A DNA stretch of 64,000 bases from Chondrosia reniformis (Eukaryota > Porifera > Demospongiae > Chondrillida > Chondrillidae), in contig OX359198.1 of the NCBI GenBank assembly GCA_947172415.1, positions 217,401 to 281,400 on the forward strand, in the 5' to 3' direction. This document shows, one piece after another, positions 1 through 14,216 of this stretch; the stretch's first letter is position 1; the number at the start of each line of letters is the position of its first letter. Position numbers and translations under genes: made by a program. The notes under the pieces are model-generated. The model was not told the origin of the DNA, ran no database searches, and saw only the letters and a list, made by a program, of their open reading frames with translations.

Positions 1-199
1 AGAGAGTGAATATACGTACGTGTACGTAGCTGCGTATGTACTTAATGGAGTAATCTAAAGGTTGCAACTGAAGGACACATAATCTCCTTCAGATTTCAAT
101 ACAATGTAAATACAGTACATACGTAAGCGACTCTGTTACAATGAGAAATATACGTACAACAACAAAAGAGATCTCAATTTAATGAGCTGATATACTCAC

Positions 200-3100
200 T
201 TTGAGGTTCCTTCGGAGGTAATCCAAGCTCTTTGGCACTATCCAGTCAAACAGAGCTTCAATGAGATCTCTGTTGGCTCCCTTCAGAGCCTCGGGTAGGG
301 CATTCAGCCAGGACAGGAGGAGTGGCCGCCAACCGAAGGAGGAGGGCTCCAGGTACACCATCCCACACCTGCTGACTGTGGCGGGCTGCAGACATGTGAC
401 AGTCATGTGACAGGTCATATGACAGTACTTTACAGACTACCAAGCAGAGTATGAGAGGGGCACTCACTGAAGCATACTGGAGGTCCATGGACTCAAAGAT
501 GAGATTCATACTGTTTGACATCTGAATAATCTCTCCACTCATCAGACACAACTATACACACAGCAATACCAACAGGCTTGACATACTCAATATATACAAC
601 ACGCTCAACATATATGTACGTACATACATTTGGAACTTACTTTCTTATTGTCATCCAGTACAGTGTTCATGTTCTCTATCCACACTGCATCAATGGGACC
701 ATCAAACACTACCCACCTCCTGTCATCGTCTCTGGCAGAGGCAAACTCCCTGAAAGTGGTGGCAATGACTCCATCAGTCCACTACACAACAAAGAAGTAC
801 ATTACAAGTACAAATGAGCACATTACAAGTACAAATGTATCCAATGATAATGTTGTAGTGTACGCAACATTAAAATGGAGAGAAATATTTATTAATTATT
901 AATTTATTTATTACTTCCTTATTAAGGTACATTCACAAGGTAACTTCACTTTTACAACAGAACTCTACTGAGTCCAGAGACTCACTGGGGCCAGAGAGAT
1001 TTAGAGCACATACGTATACAGTTAAGTGTAAGAACACTCTTTGGGGAAATAGTTTCAGAATATTTAAAAGTATTAAGTATACAGTGTATTGCTGAAGTAT
1101 ACGTACCTCGTGCGACACTGGATCAAACTGTCCGTAGAGCTGCCCCATTGGGATGGACTTGGGGTTGATGACTCTGTAGTGAGACTTGAACTCGTCCATC
1201 TCCCCTCTCTCGTGGAGAAGTGTCAGTCCCTTGCAGAGCACATCTATGACCTTGCTCTTACCCGCAAAGGGTCCGCCCACCAACATGAAGCCGTGACGAA
1301 CAATCATCATCTCGTAAGTCTGAATTAACTTTTGGAGGAAAAACTCTGTCAACTGCAGATTGTCCTTCTCACAAACCTAACACAAACAACTTCAGTTAAC
1401 ATGGGACATCCAGATATATGTGAAAAATGTGAGACTATAAGATCTGAAGCCGATCTTAAAGCAATAAAATAGATACACATATTTGTCTCATCATTTGACT
1501 CTGGATTTGCTTCTACGTATTTGAAATATTGTTTTATGGCAATTACGTATTTGGTGATTGGCACCACAGCTCTTCTGATGTCAGTTTTGGTGCCAGATCT
1601 GTACCCCTGACTATATAATTACGTATATCTAGATATTATATGTACGAACGTATGTACGTACGTATGTAATTATGTAAATACGTATAATGTCTATCCTTCT
1701 ACTAACAATAAAATAGTATTTGTATACAAATGTGTGATTGTGTGTTGGACAGACCTCTCTCATTGCTCCAGTGAATGCCTCGTAGTCTGCCTTAGGAAGC
1801 TTGATGCCAGGGAAGAGATCAGAGATGATCCCTTCGAAAAGGGGAATGTCGTGGGAGAGAAACTTGGGGAGGTTGACATCAATAATTGATCTCAGCAGCT
1901 AACAAACAATAAAATCAACATTGATGACTACCCTAAATATTAATGTAGTGTTTCAACTCACAAGGACGTGCTCATTGTCGTCAGGAAACTTGATCTTCAG
2001 GTTCCCAGCGGCCGTGAGGACAGCCTTCACTGCCCTCATCCCGTAGTCATAGTGGAACTGACTGGAGAGTTGCTCAGAGCAGAGTCGATAAGTTGTGACA
2101 ATCTTGATGGCCAAACTCCGTGCTTCCACAAAACCAAAAGAGTAGAGAGAAATCTCTCCAATCATAGCATAGTCTGGCACCATCATTGCCACAGTACGAA
2201 ACAACACCTGGGGTGGGGGGTGGGGGGATTAGACAAGAACAGACTAACAAATAAGATGGCCGCCTGTACCTTGAGGTTGTCTGGCAGCTCTGACCTGCCG
2301 GCGTACCCAGGGTTCATGGTCACGCAGACAAAGCAAGATGACTTTAAGGAGATGGTGGTGCCCTCAAACACAAAAGTGGTGAGGTGAGCCATGATAGCTC
2401 TCTGGATGGACAGAATCTATGACATGGCAGGAGGAGACACAGTTGGAGTGACAGCACATGATCTGATGTACGTATGCCTGCTGGACTTACCTGTTGCGCA
2501 ATCACAGACAGCACTTCCAGTTCAATTCTGTTAAATTCATCAAAGCATGCCCATGCACCAGCACTAGCGAGACCTTTGAAGAACTAACACAAAATTGTGA
2601 ATTAAAACACTAAATGTGATCCCATGTAATGAATATGTACCTTTCCCATAGCCAGATAGTCCAGCCCGTCTGAGCAGTTGAACACCACGCACTGAATGGC
2701 CACGGCTTTGGCCAGATCTTTGACTGTCTCTGTCTTCCCTGTCCCAGCCGGCCCTTCAGGAGCACCATTCAAGTTCAAGTGGAAGGCTCCCACAAGAGTA
2801 CGGTAGCAGCGATCAGTCAGTGGAGTAATCACCAGTCTATATGCGTACGTACATACATATTCATTTGCATTCTTGTATTTACGTATGTACGTACGTATAA
2901 ACGTACTCAAATATACAATTACTTGATACATTGACTAAGGTAAAGTTGGAGGAAATGATGTTGGTGGCTGTTTTGACGTGGAATGTGGCTACTGGTGTAA
3001 AGTCGTACGTACGTATGCCACAGCCAACCTGCCAGAGTTCCCCAGGTATTCATATCCATATGGCACTTGGGCATTGGTGATCCTGACGATTGCTTCATCA

Positions 3101-6100
3101 TCCTCCCAGTAGTACCTCAGTTGGCAGAGCCAGGCAAAGTCAAGGTCACTGGTGATGCCTTTCTCTGTCAGCTCCTGAACTGTGTCACGAGCGTGGACAT
3201 CTATGACAACCAGAGCACCCAACGTCACACGAGTCTGCTTTGGTAGCTTCCCTCGCACCAGCGTCACTATATCTGACAACTGCATGGACAGGTGGATTGG
3301 TAGGTGGATGGATGGATGGATGGATGGATGGATGGGTAGATGGGTGGATAGTATTACCTGATCTTGCAGCTTCTTGTGGTAGTCTTTTAATCCTTTGGGT
3401 CCAAGAGCAATAGCTTCGTGCACTTCTGCTGTCCAGTAAATCATGTCTACACACAACACCACTTGACCTGGCCACTCCTGCACCCACTGGATACGAGGGT
3501 CAGCTGCATATGCCTGGGGAGTGGGAGGGGCAGATATGAGAGGGAGGGGGAGGGGCAGATATGAGAGGGAGAGGGAGGGGCAGATATGAGAGGGAGGGGG
3601 AGGGGCAGATATGAGAGGGAGGGGGAGGGGCAGATATGAGAGGGAGAGGGAGGGGCAGATATGAGAGGGAGGAGGAGGGGCAGATATGAGAGGGAGGGGG
3701 AGGGGCAGATATGAGAGGGAGGGGGAGGGGCAGATATGAGAGGGAGGGGGAGGGGCAGATATGAGAGGGAGGGGGAGGGGCAGATATGAGAGGGAGGGGG
3801 AGGGGCAGATATGAGAGGGAGGAGGAGGGGCAGATATGAGAGGGAGGGGGAGGGGCAGATATGAGAGGGAGGGGGAGGGGCAGATATGAGAGGGAGGGGG
3901 AGGGGCAGATATGAGAGGGAGGGGCAAGCCTTACATCTTTAGCCTTGATGACAACATCTCTTACTGACACAGTCATCACATCTTGTACCTATACAGTATT
4001 AGACGTAATTATTAGTGCAGGGTCCTAATGGTTGCTAGGCAACTGGTATACCTGGAGTAGCCACTTTTCTACAGCTCCTTTGGCTGCTGCAGTTGAGACG
4101 ACTTGGCTGAGCTGAACCTTCTCCCCTTCAGAGCTAAACACTCCAGTGATATCCAAGTTCTCCTCAAAGTTGAGACGAGCTATTCCTTCAAAGCACTTCT
4201 TCAAATGTGGTTGCACTCGTTTTGGGTCCTTGGTCTCGGAGAGGATCTCCAACATTTCATCGTTTGACAAGAAGAAGAACCTACATAAGAGGGTGAGGGA
4301 GAGGGAGAGGGAGGGGGAGGGAGAGGGAGAGGGAGAGGGAGGGGGAGGGAGAGGGGAGGGAGGAAGAGGAGAAGAGAAAGGAGAGAGGTCTAAGTATTGC
4401 CACTACCACACCCTATGCATACTTAAGATACAAGTAGAAGTACATATACGTACGTACCTTGGAAAATAGAGTCTCTTCTTCTCCAAGTAAGCATTCAGCC
4501 CTTTCATAATCTTGTCCAAGAGGTCGTTGGACCCCTTCAGCTTCTCAAATATGTTTGGTAACTTTGTGGCCTCCAGAACCTTTGGGTGCTTGACAGTGTG
4601 TCTCATCACCTCCTTCCAGTTCTTGTCAACCTGTCCGAACAGCTTGCCCTCCTCTGGCATCTGCTGGAGGATGTCCTCGGAGGAGAAGATGGGCTCCAAG
4701 TACAGCCACTGAGACTGAACCTTTAGCCACTCATCCAGGGTGTCCTGCAGACCCAGCAATCTTGCCTCCCACTCCTACACACAATAGCATACACATGACA
4801 CGCAATATGTTGACATATACAGATACGTACGTATGTACGTATATACTGTATTATATATGTACATACGTAGGTACGTCATTTGTTGGTGCAAATCAAGAAG
4901 TGCGGTTGGTTTAGACCACGAAAATATTTCAACACAAAGATTTCCCATTACGGTACATACAAATACAGTGCACTATGAGTTAGATACACATGTATATATG
5001 TATGTATGTACGTACATACGTAAGTATGGTAGCAGTCACCCTAACCTTAATTCTATCCTCAAAAGGTTTAATGAAGGGAGATCCCCTCATTGTCTGGGTC
5101 TTTACAATCTGATCATCTAGGTTGGTCTGAATGTCGTCAATGGACGTCAGGATGGACACTCCCGTGTCCCTGTAGACTGTAGTGTTGAAGAACACCTCGT
5201 CCCAGTCCTCCACCATCCTTTGCATGGCCTTCTCCAGGGAGTACTCCTTGCTAGCTCCGGCACTGATGGCCTCAAACTCCTCCAAATATGGTGTAAAGTC
5301 AATCTTGAGCACCTTCCTCAGCGTGGTGCTGCTGTCCGGGGCAATGTTGGTGCCTATGCTGGCAGACATCTTCTCCCAGTGTCTGCTCCTCAGTCCTGGG
5401 TTGCACAGCACATGCACCACAGGCAGGTACTCCTAACAAGTGAACAATACACACAGAACTTCAACACACCACATACGTACGTCTATATGTATACATACAC
5501 ACATAATATTATATATAAATACACACATAATATTATATATAAATACACACATAATATTATATATAAATACACACATAATATTATATATAAATACACACAT
5601 AATATTATACATACACAGCAGTTACGTACGTATACAAAAAGCAAAAGCAATTCTTGAAATAGAACAATATATCATTAAAACATACAATGTACACACAACA
5701 TCTGCCTCAGCAAGGTATATACATATATAGTCATACAAATGTATGTACTTTAAAGTCTTTGATCAGTTCCAAAGTTGTCTTTGCCATTTTAAGAGGTGCT
5801 GGGTCCTGCACTTGCTCCACTTTGCCCCGCCTCACCTGCTCCCCCAGGTCACGCCCCTTTTTAGCAGCCTTGTACTTGGAGGTGAACAGCTTTACCAACT
5901 TGTAGACATCGCGACCATATTCATCCGCCTCTGCCTGAGTTTCCTCTGCGTTCAGGTCCAGAAAGGCTCCGTCCATGAACCTCTTCTCTGCCTTCTGCCA
6001 CTTCAGGACAGTTGTAAAGAGCTTTCTGTAAGGCTCTATCATTGAATCTGATTGGTCCAACTCTGGATAGCTAGACTGGGTCCACTTGAAGAGCTCTTCT

Positions 6101-9100
6101 TCCTAATAAGGAATAACAAGAGGTGCAGCATTGATTGACAACTCTATGCACTTTAATCTCATACAATCAGCAAACAGTATTGATCATATTATACGTACGT
6201 ACGTTATGGTACATAAACAAATACGTACGTACGTATACGTAGGTATAACGTGTTCTTACATCCAAACCTTGATCTATCTATTATACGTATCAATTTAAAA
6301 TACTACAATTGAAATGTTTGTGTCCAGACATCGTTGTATTGTGAGATGCTTTACCTTGTTTATCATAGTTATCTGGTCCTGTATCTCTCCAATCCTCTTT
6401 TGCACTGCATTGAGGTCTTTGGCATATTGACCAATTGAGTCAATATCACTGTATTCCTCAAACTCTTCAATTCTCCTTAAAACCTTTTCAATCTCAATTT
6501 GAACCTTTTCCTGTTTCTCTGTCAAACTTGCCTCTCCTTTGTGCTTTGACTCTTCAACAATCTACAGTACAGAGAATAGCAATCTGCCAAGTACAGTATA
6601 CCTACATTAATGGATTGGCAGAAAGCACTAGAAAGGTTTCTTTTAGTGTGTGTGGGGTGGGGCAGGGGGAGGGGTCAGGGGAGGGGCAGGGGGAGGGGCA
6701 GGGGAGGGGCAGGGGGAGGGGTCAGGGGAGGGGCAGGGGGAGGGGCAGGGGGTCAAACTTTGAAGCACATCAAATTGCCATTTTTTGATAGCAAACAATA
6801 CATTGGACTACAGTAGGCTGCCCTTGGATCCCACCCTCCTCCTTCTTGTGACATTCTCTAAGGGAAACCTTGACTGGTTGGGACAGGAATGACAAGTGTC
6901 ACTGTTCAGTGTGTATAATTTAGCTCACTCTCTCATTCTCTATAAAGATGGGGTCCAGTTGTTTGGGCCACAGTAGAGTGGTCTTGTTCAGCTCCACCTC
7001 CTCCTCGCTGAACTCGTGCACCTCCAGGAGATAGCTGAGACGTGAGAAAGAGTCCTTTACCGACTCACTCAACCGACCAACCAGGTCAGTCTTTGCATTT
7101 TCAATGAGAGCTACTTGTTCCATCATCTCATAAGAGTCACCTGGAACAGTCAGCGCTTTAGTCTTGAAATCCTCATACTCTGAAATTATCCTGTGATGGA
7201 TGGGTGGATGGATGGATGGATGGGTGGATGGATGGATGGGTGGATGGGTGGATGGATGGATGGATGAATGAGTGGATGGATGGATGGGTGGATGGATGGA
7301 TGGGTAGATGAGAGAATATATCTAAGATATGTACGTAGCTGGATGTATGCATGGTAAGACCTTTTATTGTCATTGATGTGATTATCAGCTAGTGCATTGT
7401 GCAATCTAGTGAGGTATCCTTCAGCGAGGCTGGTAAGTCCGGTCTTGGCACTGCTGCAGTCAAGTTGTATCATGTCAAAGTAGACAACATCATCTTTGGC
7501 TGAAATGTCCAAGACAGTCTTTTGGTACAATGCAATCATTTTCTTAAACTCTCCTAGATCAGGCTCTTCTTCAAGGAATGAAGAGACGGAGGTCTCTGTT
7601 TCTCCATTCAGCAGACATTCAAACTGACCTACGTACACATTACATTATGAGAATATATGTAAGTGATCCCCAAGACTTCAGTCACTTGGCTGGTCGGATT
7701 AATATCTTCAAGTGATTATTCATGCTACACTTACAGTATATGGTAGGTATATGTACATACATATATGTACACTATATATATGTAGGTATGTATACGTATA
7801 AGAACAGAGTACTCACTGAAAGTGGTGAGGTGTTCTAGAGGAGGATGGAGCTGCTTCTGTACTGCAGATCTGAGTATTGCTTCATTCCTCTTCATCACTT
7901 CCTGTTCCACTGCAGCACTGATGGAAGGACAGGAAGTTGAGCCAGATAGCCAGTCCTAGGAAGAGGGGGAGGGGCAATGGTAAGGGGAGGGGCTAACAAG
8001 AGGTGGGAGGGGCAATGGTAAGGGGAGGGGCTAACAAGAGGTGGGAGGGGCAATGGTAAGGGGAGGGGCTAACAAGAGGTGGGAGGGGCAATGGTAAGGG
8101 GAGGGACTAACAAGAGGTGGGAGGGGCAATGGTAAGGGGAGGGGCTAACAAGAGGTGGGAGGGGTAATGGTAAGGGGAGGGGCTAACAAGAGGTGGGAGG
8201 GGCAATGGTAAGGGGAGGGGCTAACAAGAGGTGGGAGGGGCAATGGTAAGGGGAGGGGCTAACAAGAGGTGGGAGGGGCAATGGTAAGGAGGCAATTTGA
8301 GAGATACCTATATTTGTACAAACCTTTAAATGTGGTATATTCTGCATGCATTTTCCAATTTGGTAGATGACAAAAACAACAGAGTCTTCAACTTCCTTTA
8401 GAGATGGATCAAACACTAATTTGTTGTCATGGAAACAGAGCCTGACACGGAATATAGGCAGACAAGCTAGGCTGTCCGATGAGAGTTGTGACACAAGTGA
8501 TTCCACTGACCGAGTGAGCATGCCTCGGACGAGATTACCAACTAGGGTACAGCTGCTGTTGTAGAAGGAGGTCTCCTTGGCTGGAGCCATCAGCCCCACC
8601 AGCTTCTCATCACTGTACAGACTTATCACCTTGGGGTACCAGCTATACAAACATACAGCAATAGTAACAAGATTTGTGTACACAGACATACTTACATCGA
8701 GTGTATAGTACATATATATACGTAATGTGTAATACATACGTACGTACGTACGTATATACAGTATGTATAATATACATATAGTGTATACAAGATATGTGTA
8801 TGTATGTACGCACCTGGTCATCAATTTTTCTTCCATTTTCTCACTTTCCAGTTGTGCCATGTTACGAAAGTGTTCCAAATCAATAGCTCCCTTAGACCTA
8901 CACATGTACACACACACACAGATTCACTCCAAACTCCACCTCACTTATACGCACGCACTTATATGTACGTATACATACGTACTGGACACCGCATATACGT
9001 ACGTTGTATATATGGAGCATATGTACAGTACACACTACATTGGCAGAGGTACTCAATGATGACAGCTCATGAGAGCCACATATGTGGTGGCTAACCTGAT

Positions 9101-10320
9101 GTTGGTCATGTCCACCATTTCGGTGTCTTTGAAGGCCTCCCAGACAAAAAGTACTTTCTGCATGACTGGGTGGAGCAGATGAAGCTTTTGTTTCAGCAAC
9201 TCTGTAGCCTCCACCACACTCTCATGCCAGGGAACAGAGTAGTCAAGCCCACTACACAGGAGAAGGGGAGGGGGAGGGGGAGTGGGAGGAGGGAGGGAGG
9301 AGGGAGGAAGGAGGGGGAGTGGGAAGAGGGAGGGAGGAGGGGGAGTGGGAGGAGGGAGGAGGGAGGGAGAAGAGACGTGTTAGCAAGCTGCTCCAGAAGG
9401 AAGCAGAATGTTGCGGGTACTTACACTGGATCTGAAGGTAGTGGCTCATCCGGTGTCAGACCCTTTACGTTTGGTTTGACTAAAGTCATTTGCACTATTC
9501 ACAGTCAGAATACATGTGTACAATGTTAGACCAAAGTGGGCGGAGACTGGGGACACCCCTTCACTTACCTATCAATTTTCTCAGTGTTTCTTCGTAACTG
9601 GAAGTGACCTCCTGTTGCAGATCTGACAAAATGGCCCTCATGACAGGCTTTTCTCTCAGTTTTGGGGACTGCAGTTCCACCATGCGTTCCCAACTCTCAC
9701 TGCTCATCGGAGTGATCGGAGTACTTGCAACACACTTGCGAAGGTACTCATAATTCAGCTACAACATGTACGTAAACAAGGCAATTGACTTCTGCTCGTC
9801 ATTCATCACTTTCAGACCTCTAGGGGCATTCAGCAATGACCTCAAACTAGATGTTCAAACTTACTCTAATTTTGCGTTCATTACTCATCATTTGACATGG
9901 CATTTCTGGTGGCTTGGGAGCAGTGGGCGCCCTTCTGTTCTTCAAGATTGTGTTCATTAGACTCGCCGCAGCCTTCTCCTCTCTGCCAGTTGAACGACGA
10001 ATCATGAACACACACAGCAAGAACAGAAACTCAAATGAAACAGATTTAAAAACACTTCAGCTAACTGACTTACACTTCATTGGCAATCATATCCTGAATT
10101 TGCCTGCTACGTCGGTGCTTGTGAAGTGAACTGCCTTCCAATTTGGTGAGGCCAAGCTGGGAAATTGATGGTACTTTGCCCAAAGGCGGTAGTTTCACCC
10201 CCGTCTGGTTGTCTAACCCTGATGCGCCCTAAACGAGTAATCGTTTGTGAATATCATACGTACTTGCCGATACACGGGAATCGTTTCAGTGAATTAGCTT
10301 ACTTTTTCTGTACTGGTCAT
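200..10320 (-). CDS. Axonemal dynein heavy chain, 5' 28 exons (DNAH3/7/12-like); 3' part lies beyond the window
   Basis: ATP-driven motor subunit of an axonemal inner-arm dynein, acting in cilia and flagella. Exons (genomic, 5' to 3'): 10303-10320, 10074-10228, 9865-9982, 9569-9758, 9425-9479, 9096-9251, 8814-8897, 8324-8642, 7817-7955, 7361-7628, 6929-7190, 6355-6561, 5749-6102, 5046-5432, 4458-4774, 4052-4280, 3935-3988, 3358-3513, 3029-3279, 2641-2836, 2491-2583, 2270-2416, 1962-2207, 1755-1898, 1107-1376, 641-781, 468-551, 200-385. All have GT/AG borders and total 5226 nt, exactly 1742 codons, which supports the model. Residues 1 to about 1230 are tail and linker ([24 protein letters not shown]). 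AAA1 follows with Walker [11 protein letters not shown] near 1268, Walker B ACFDEFN and [14 protein letters not shown]; then AAA2 with Walker A GGPFAGKS and [17 protein letters not shown]3-6, stalk and microtubule-binding domain are not present. The short tail places it in the DNAH3/7/12 group; the exact orthologue is undecided. The start ATG was chosen because it splices in phase to exon 2. Confidence 0.93.
1107..1376 (-). other. Dynein exon carrying the AAA2 P-loop
   Basis: The exon encodes [16 protein letters not shown], then [20 protein letters not shown] and [16 protein letters not shown]. This is the AAA2 nucleotide-binding module, which normally holds ATP structurally. The phrase [16 protein letters not shown] is diagnostic of dynein heavy chains. 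Confidence 0.9.
2641..2836 (-). other. Dynein exon carrying the AAA1 Walker A (P1 loop)
   Basis: This exon encodes [12 protein letters not shown] followed by [20 protein letters not shown] and [17 protein letters not shown]. It is the principal ATP hydrolysis site of dynein heavy chains. The GKT lysine and threonine are intact, so the motor is not obviously dead. The acceptor lies after position 2836 and the donor before 2641. The exon starts with the last base of the arginine codon begun in the exon at 3029-3279. Confidence 0.93.
3299..3352. repeat. (GGAT)n microsatellite in a dynein intron
   Basis: Tandem GGAT with occasional GGGT variants, between the exons at 3029-3279 and 3358-3513. G lies on the plus strand, which is the dynein template. 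Confidence 0.9.
3526..3928. repeat. 25-bp G-rich minisatellite in a dynein intron
   Basis: About 16 copies of a 25-bp unit built on GGGGCAGATATGAGAGGGAG, measured from the regular 25-bp spacing of CAGATATG. Copies differ by G/A swaps (GGGGG, GAGGG, GAGGA). Because 25 is not divisible by three the array stays open in several minus-strand frames, producing Pro/Ser/Leu-rich reading frames that are not genes. Confidence 0.95.
4283..4382. repeat. GA/GGGA-rich purine tract in a dynein intron
   Basis: Imperfect GAGGGA/GGGGGA repeats directly upstream (in gene orientation) of the exon at 4052-4280. In the dynein pre-mRNA it reads as a long polypyrimidine stretch next to that exon's 3' splice site. 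Confidence 0.85.
5497..5608. repeat. 24-bp AT-rich minisatellite in a dynein intron
   Basis: About 4.7 near-perfect copies of a 24-bp unit starting ACACACATAATATTATATAT. It lies in the intron between the exons at 5046-5432 and 5749-6102. Confidence 0.92.
6652..6752. repeat. GGGGAGGGGCAGG-type G-rich minisatellite (dynein intron)
   Basis: Runs of four or five G separated by A, CA or TCA on the plus strand for about 100 bp. The G-run spacing fits intramolecular G-quadruplex formation. It lies in the intron between the exons at 6355-6561 and 6929-7190. Confidence 0.88.
7191..7312. repeat. (GGAT/GGGT)n microsatellite in a dynein intron
   Basis: Tandem GGAT with GGGT interruptions beginning at the acceptor of the exon at 6929-7190. 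It is the second GGAT array of this gene, again with G on the plus strand. Confidence 0.9.
7960..8290. repeat. 38-bp G-rich minisatellite in a dynein intron
   Basis: About nine copies of a 38-bp unit containing GGGGCAATGGTAAGGGGAGG and CTAACAAGAGGTGGGA. Spacing of CAATGG is 38 bp in successive copies. Each copy contains GGTAAG on the plus strand, antisense to the gene, so it does not form a sense donor. Confidence 0.93.
9256..9373. repeat. G/A-rich minisatellite in a dynein intron
   Basis: Imperfect repeats of GGGAGTGGGAGGAGGGAGG between the exons at 9096-9251 and 9425-9479. It starts immediately at the acceptor side of exon 9096-9251. Confidence 0.88.
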
Positions 10321-11047
10321 CCCGACGACATTTTATTGTTACTATAGTAACACGACTACGTGTCAGAGGCGAAATTGACATTCAGTATTCCCCTTCTGCA
10401 TGACATGTAATGTATCTCTAAATGTTTGTTTGAATCTAGACATCAACTCGTTGGCGAAGACTAAGAAAATCGTATATCTGATGGTCGGAGAGGATAAGAA
10501 AAATCTAAACCTCAAAAGCTGTAGATATATTAGGCCATGCATGCTCCAATAATAGGAAACATGTTTGAAGGTTGCACAAGGGAGACTTTCCTTATTAGGC
10601 ACTTCTCCATGTTTAGTTACATCTATTGGCATCACAACAGTTCGATAAGATGAGTAAATAAGCCCGCTGGGGGTAAAATGGAAACTTTTCACACCTCATG
10701 TTTTTCTACATTCCAATCTGCCCACGTGCACCACCAAATTAGGAAATGATCACGTGAGAAAGTTTTGTTCTTTCGCAATAAAGCCAAAATGGCCGACAAA
10801 ATGTCTCCACTATTGCGTTGCTAGGTGATCTAATTCCGGTGCGAAATACGCATAGATTGGCGGCAAATTTGACCGGATCTAAGAGCCTGGTACGACTCGA
10901 ATCGACTAATTGAAACGAAAGGTGAGCACCTGAACGATTCTCCAGATAAGCATTGCACATTGCGTTGACTGTTATTGACAGTATCCTTCTTTTAGTTATC
11001 ATCTCAAAATTAATTTTTCATCAAATCAATCAGAGCAGTGTTACTGA
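10321..11047. promoter_or_regulatory. Divergent intergenic region between dynein (-) and FTHFS-A (+)
   Basis: This 727-bp region separates two genes transcribed away from each other and must hold both promoters. I see no TATA box in a convincing position. A short upstream reading frame of four codons starts at 10331 on the minus strand and ends with a TGA that overlaps the dynein start codon (ATGA). Open frames here show no family signature. Confidence 0.5.
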
Positions 11048-14056
<3,009 letters not shown>

Positions 14057-14216
14057 TTGCAGTGGAGATTTTAAACACTTTTTTTAACTATTTACTTATT
14101 TTAGTTTCCTTAATGAACTTTAAATCAAAACGACTGTCATTTTGTTTTATTTCCAAAATTAAAAGTTTTATATACACAAAATTATAAAAACAAAAAAATA
14201 TTAAGTTTTGAAGGTT

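Noticed and set aside
2989-3979. Long Pro/Ser/Leu repeat reading frames on the minus strand
   Set aside because: They are produced by the 25-bp intronic minisatellite, which lies between dynein exons with good splice borders.
10363-11002. Two minus-strand open frames between dynein and FTHFS-A
   Set aside because: No family motif, no splice context and no conservation at the other FTHFS copies; the region is better read as a promoter.
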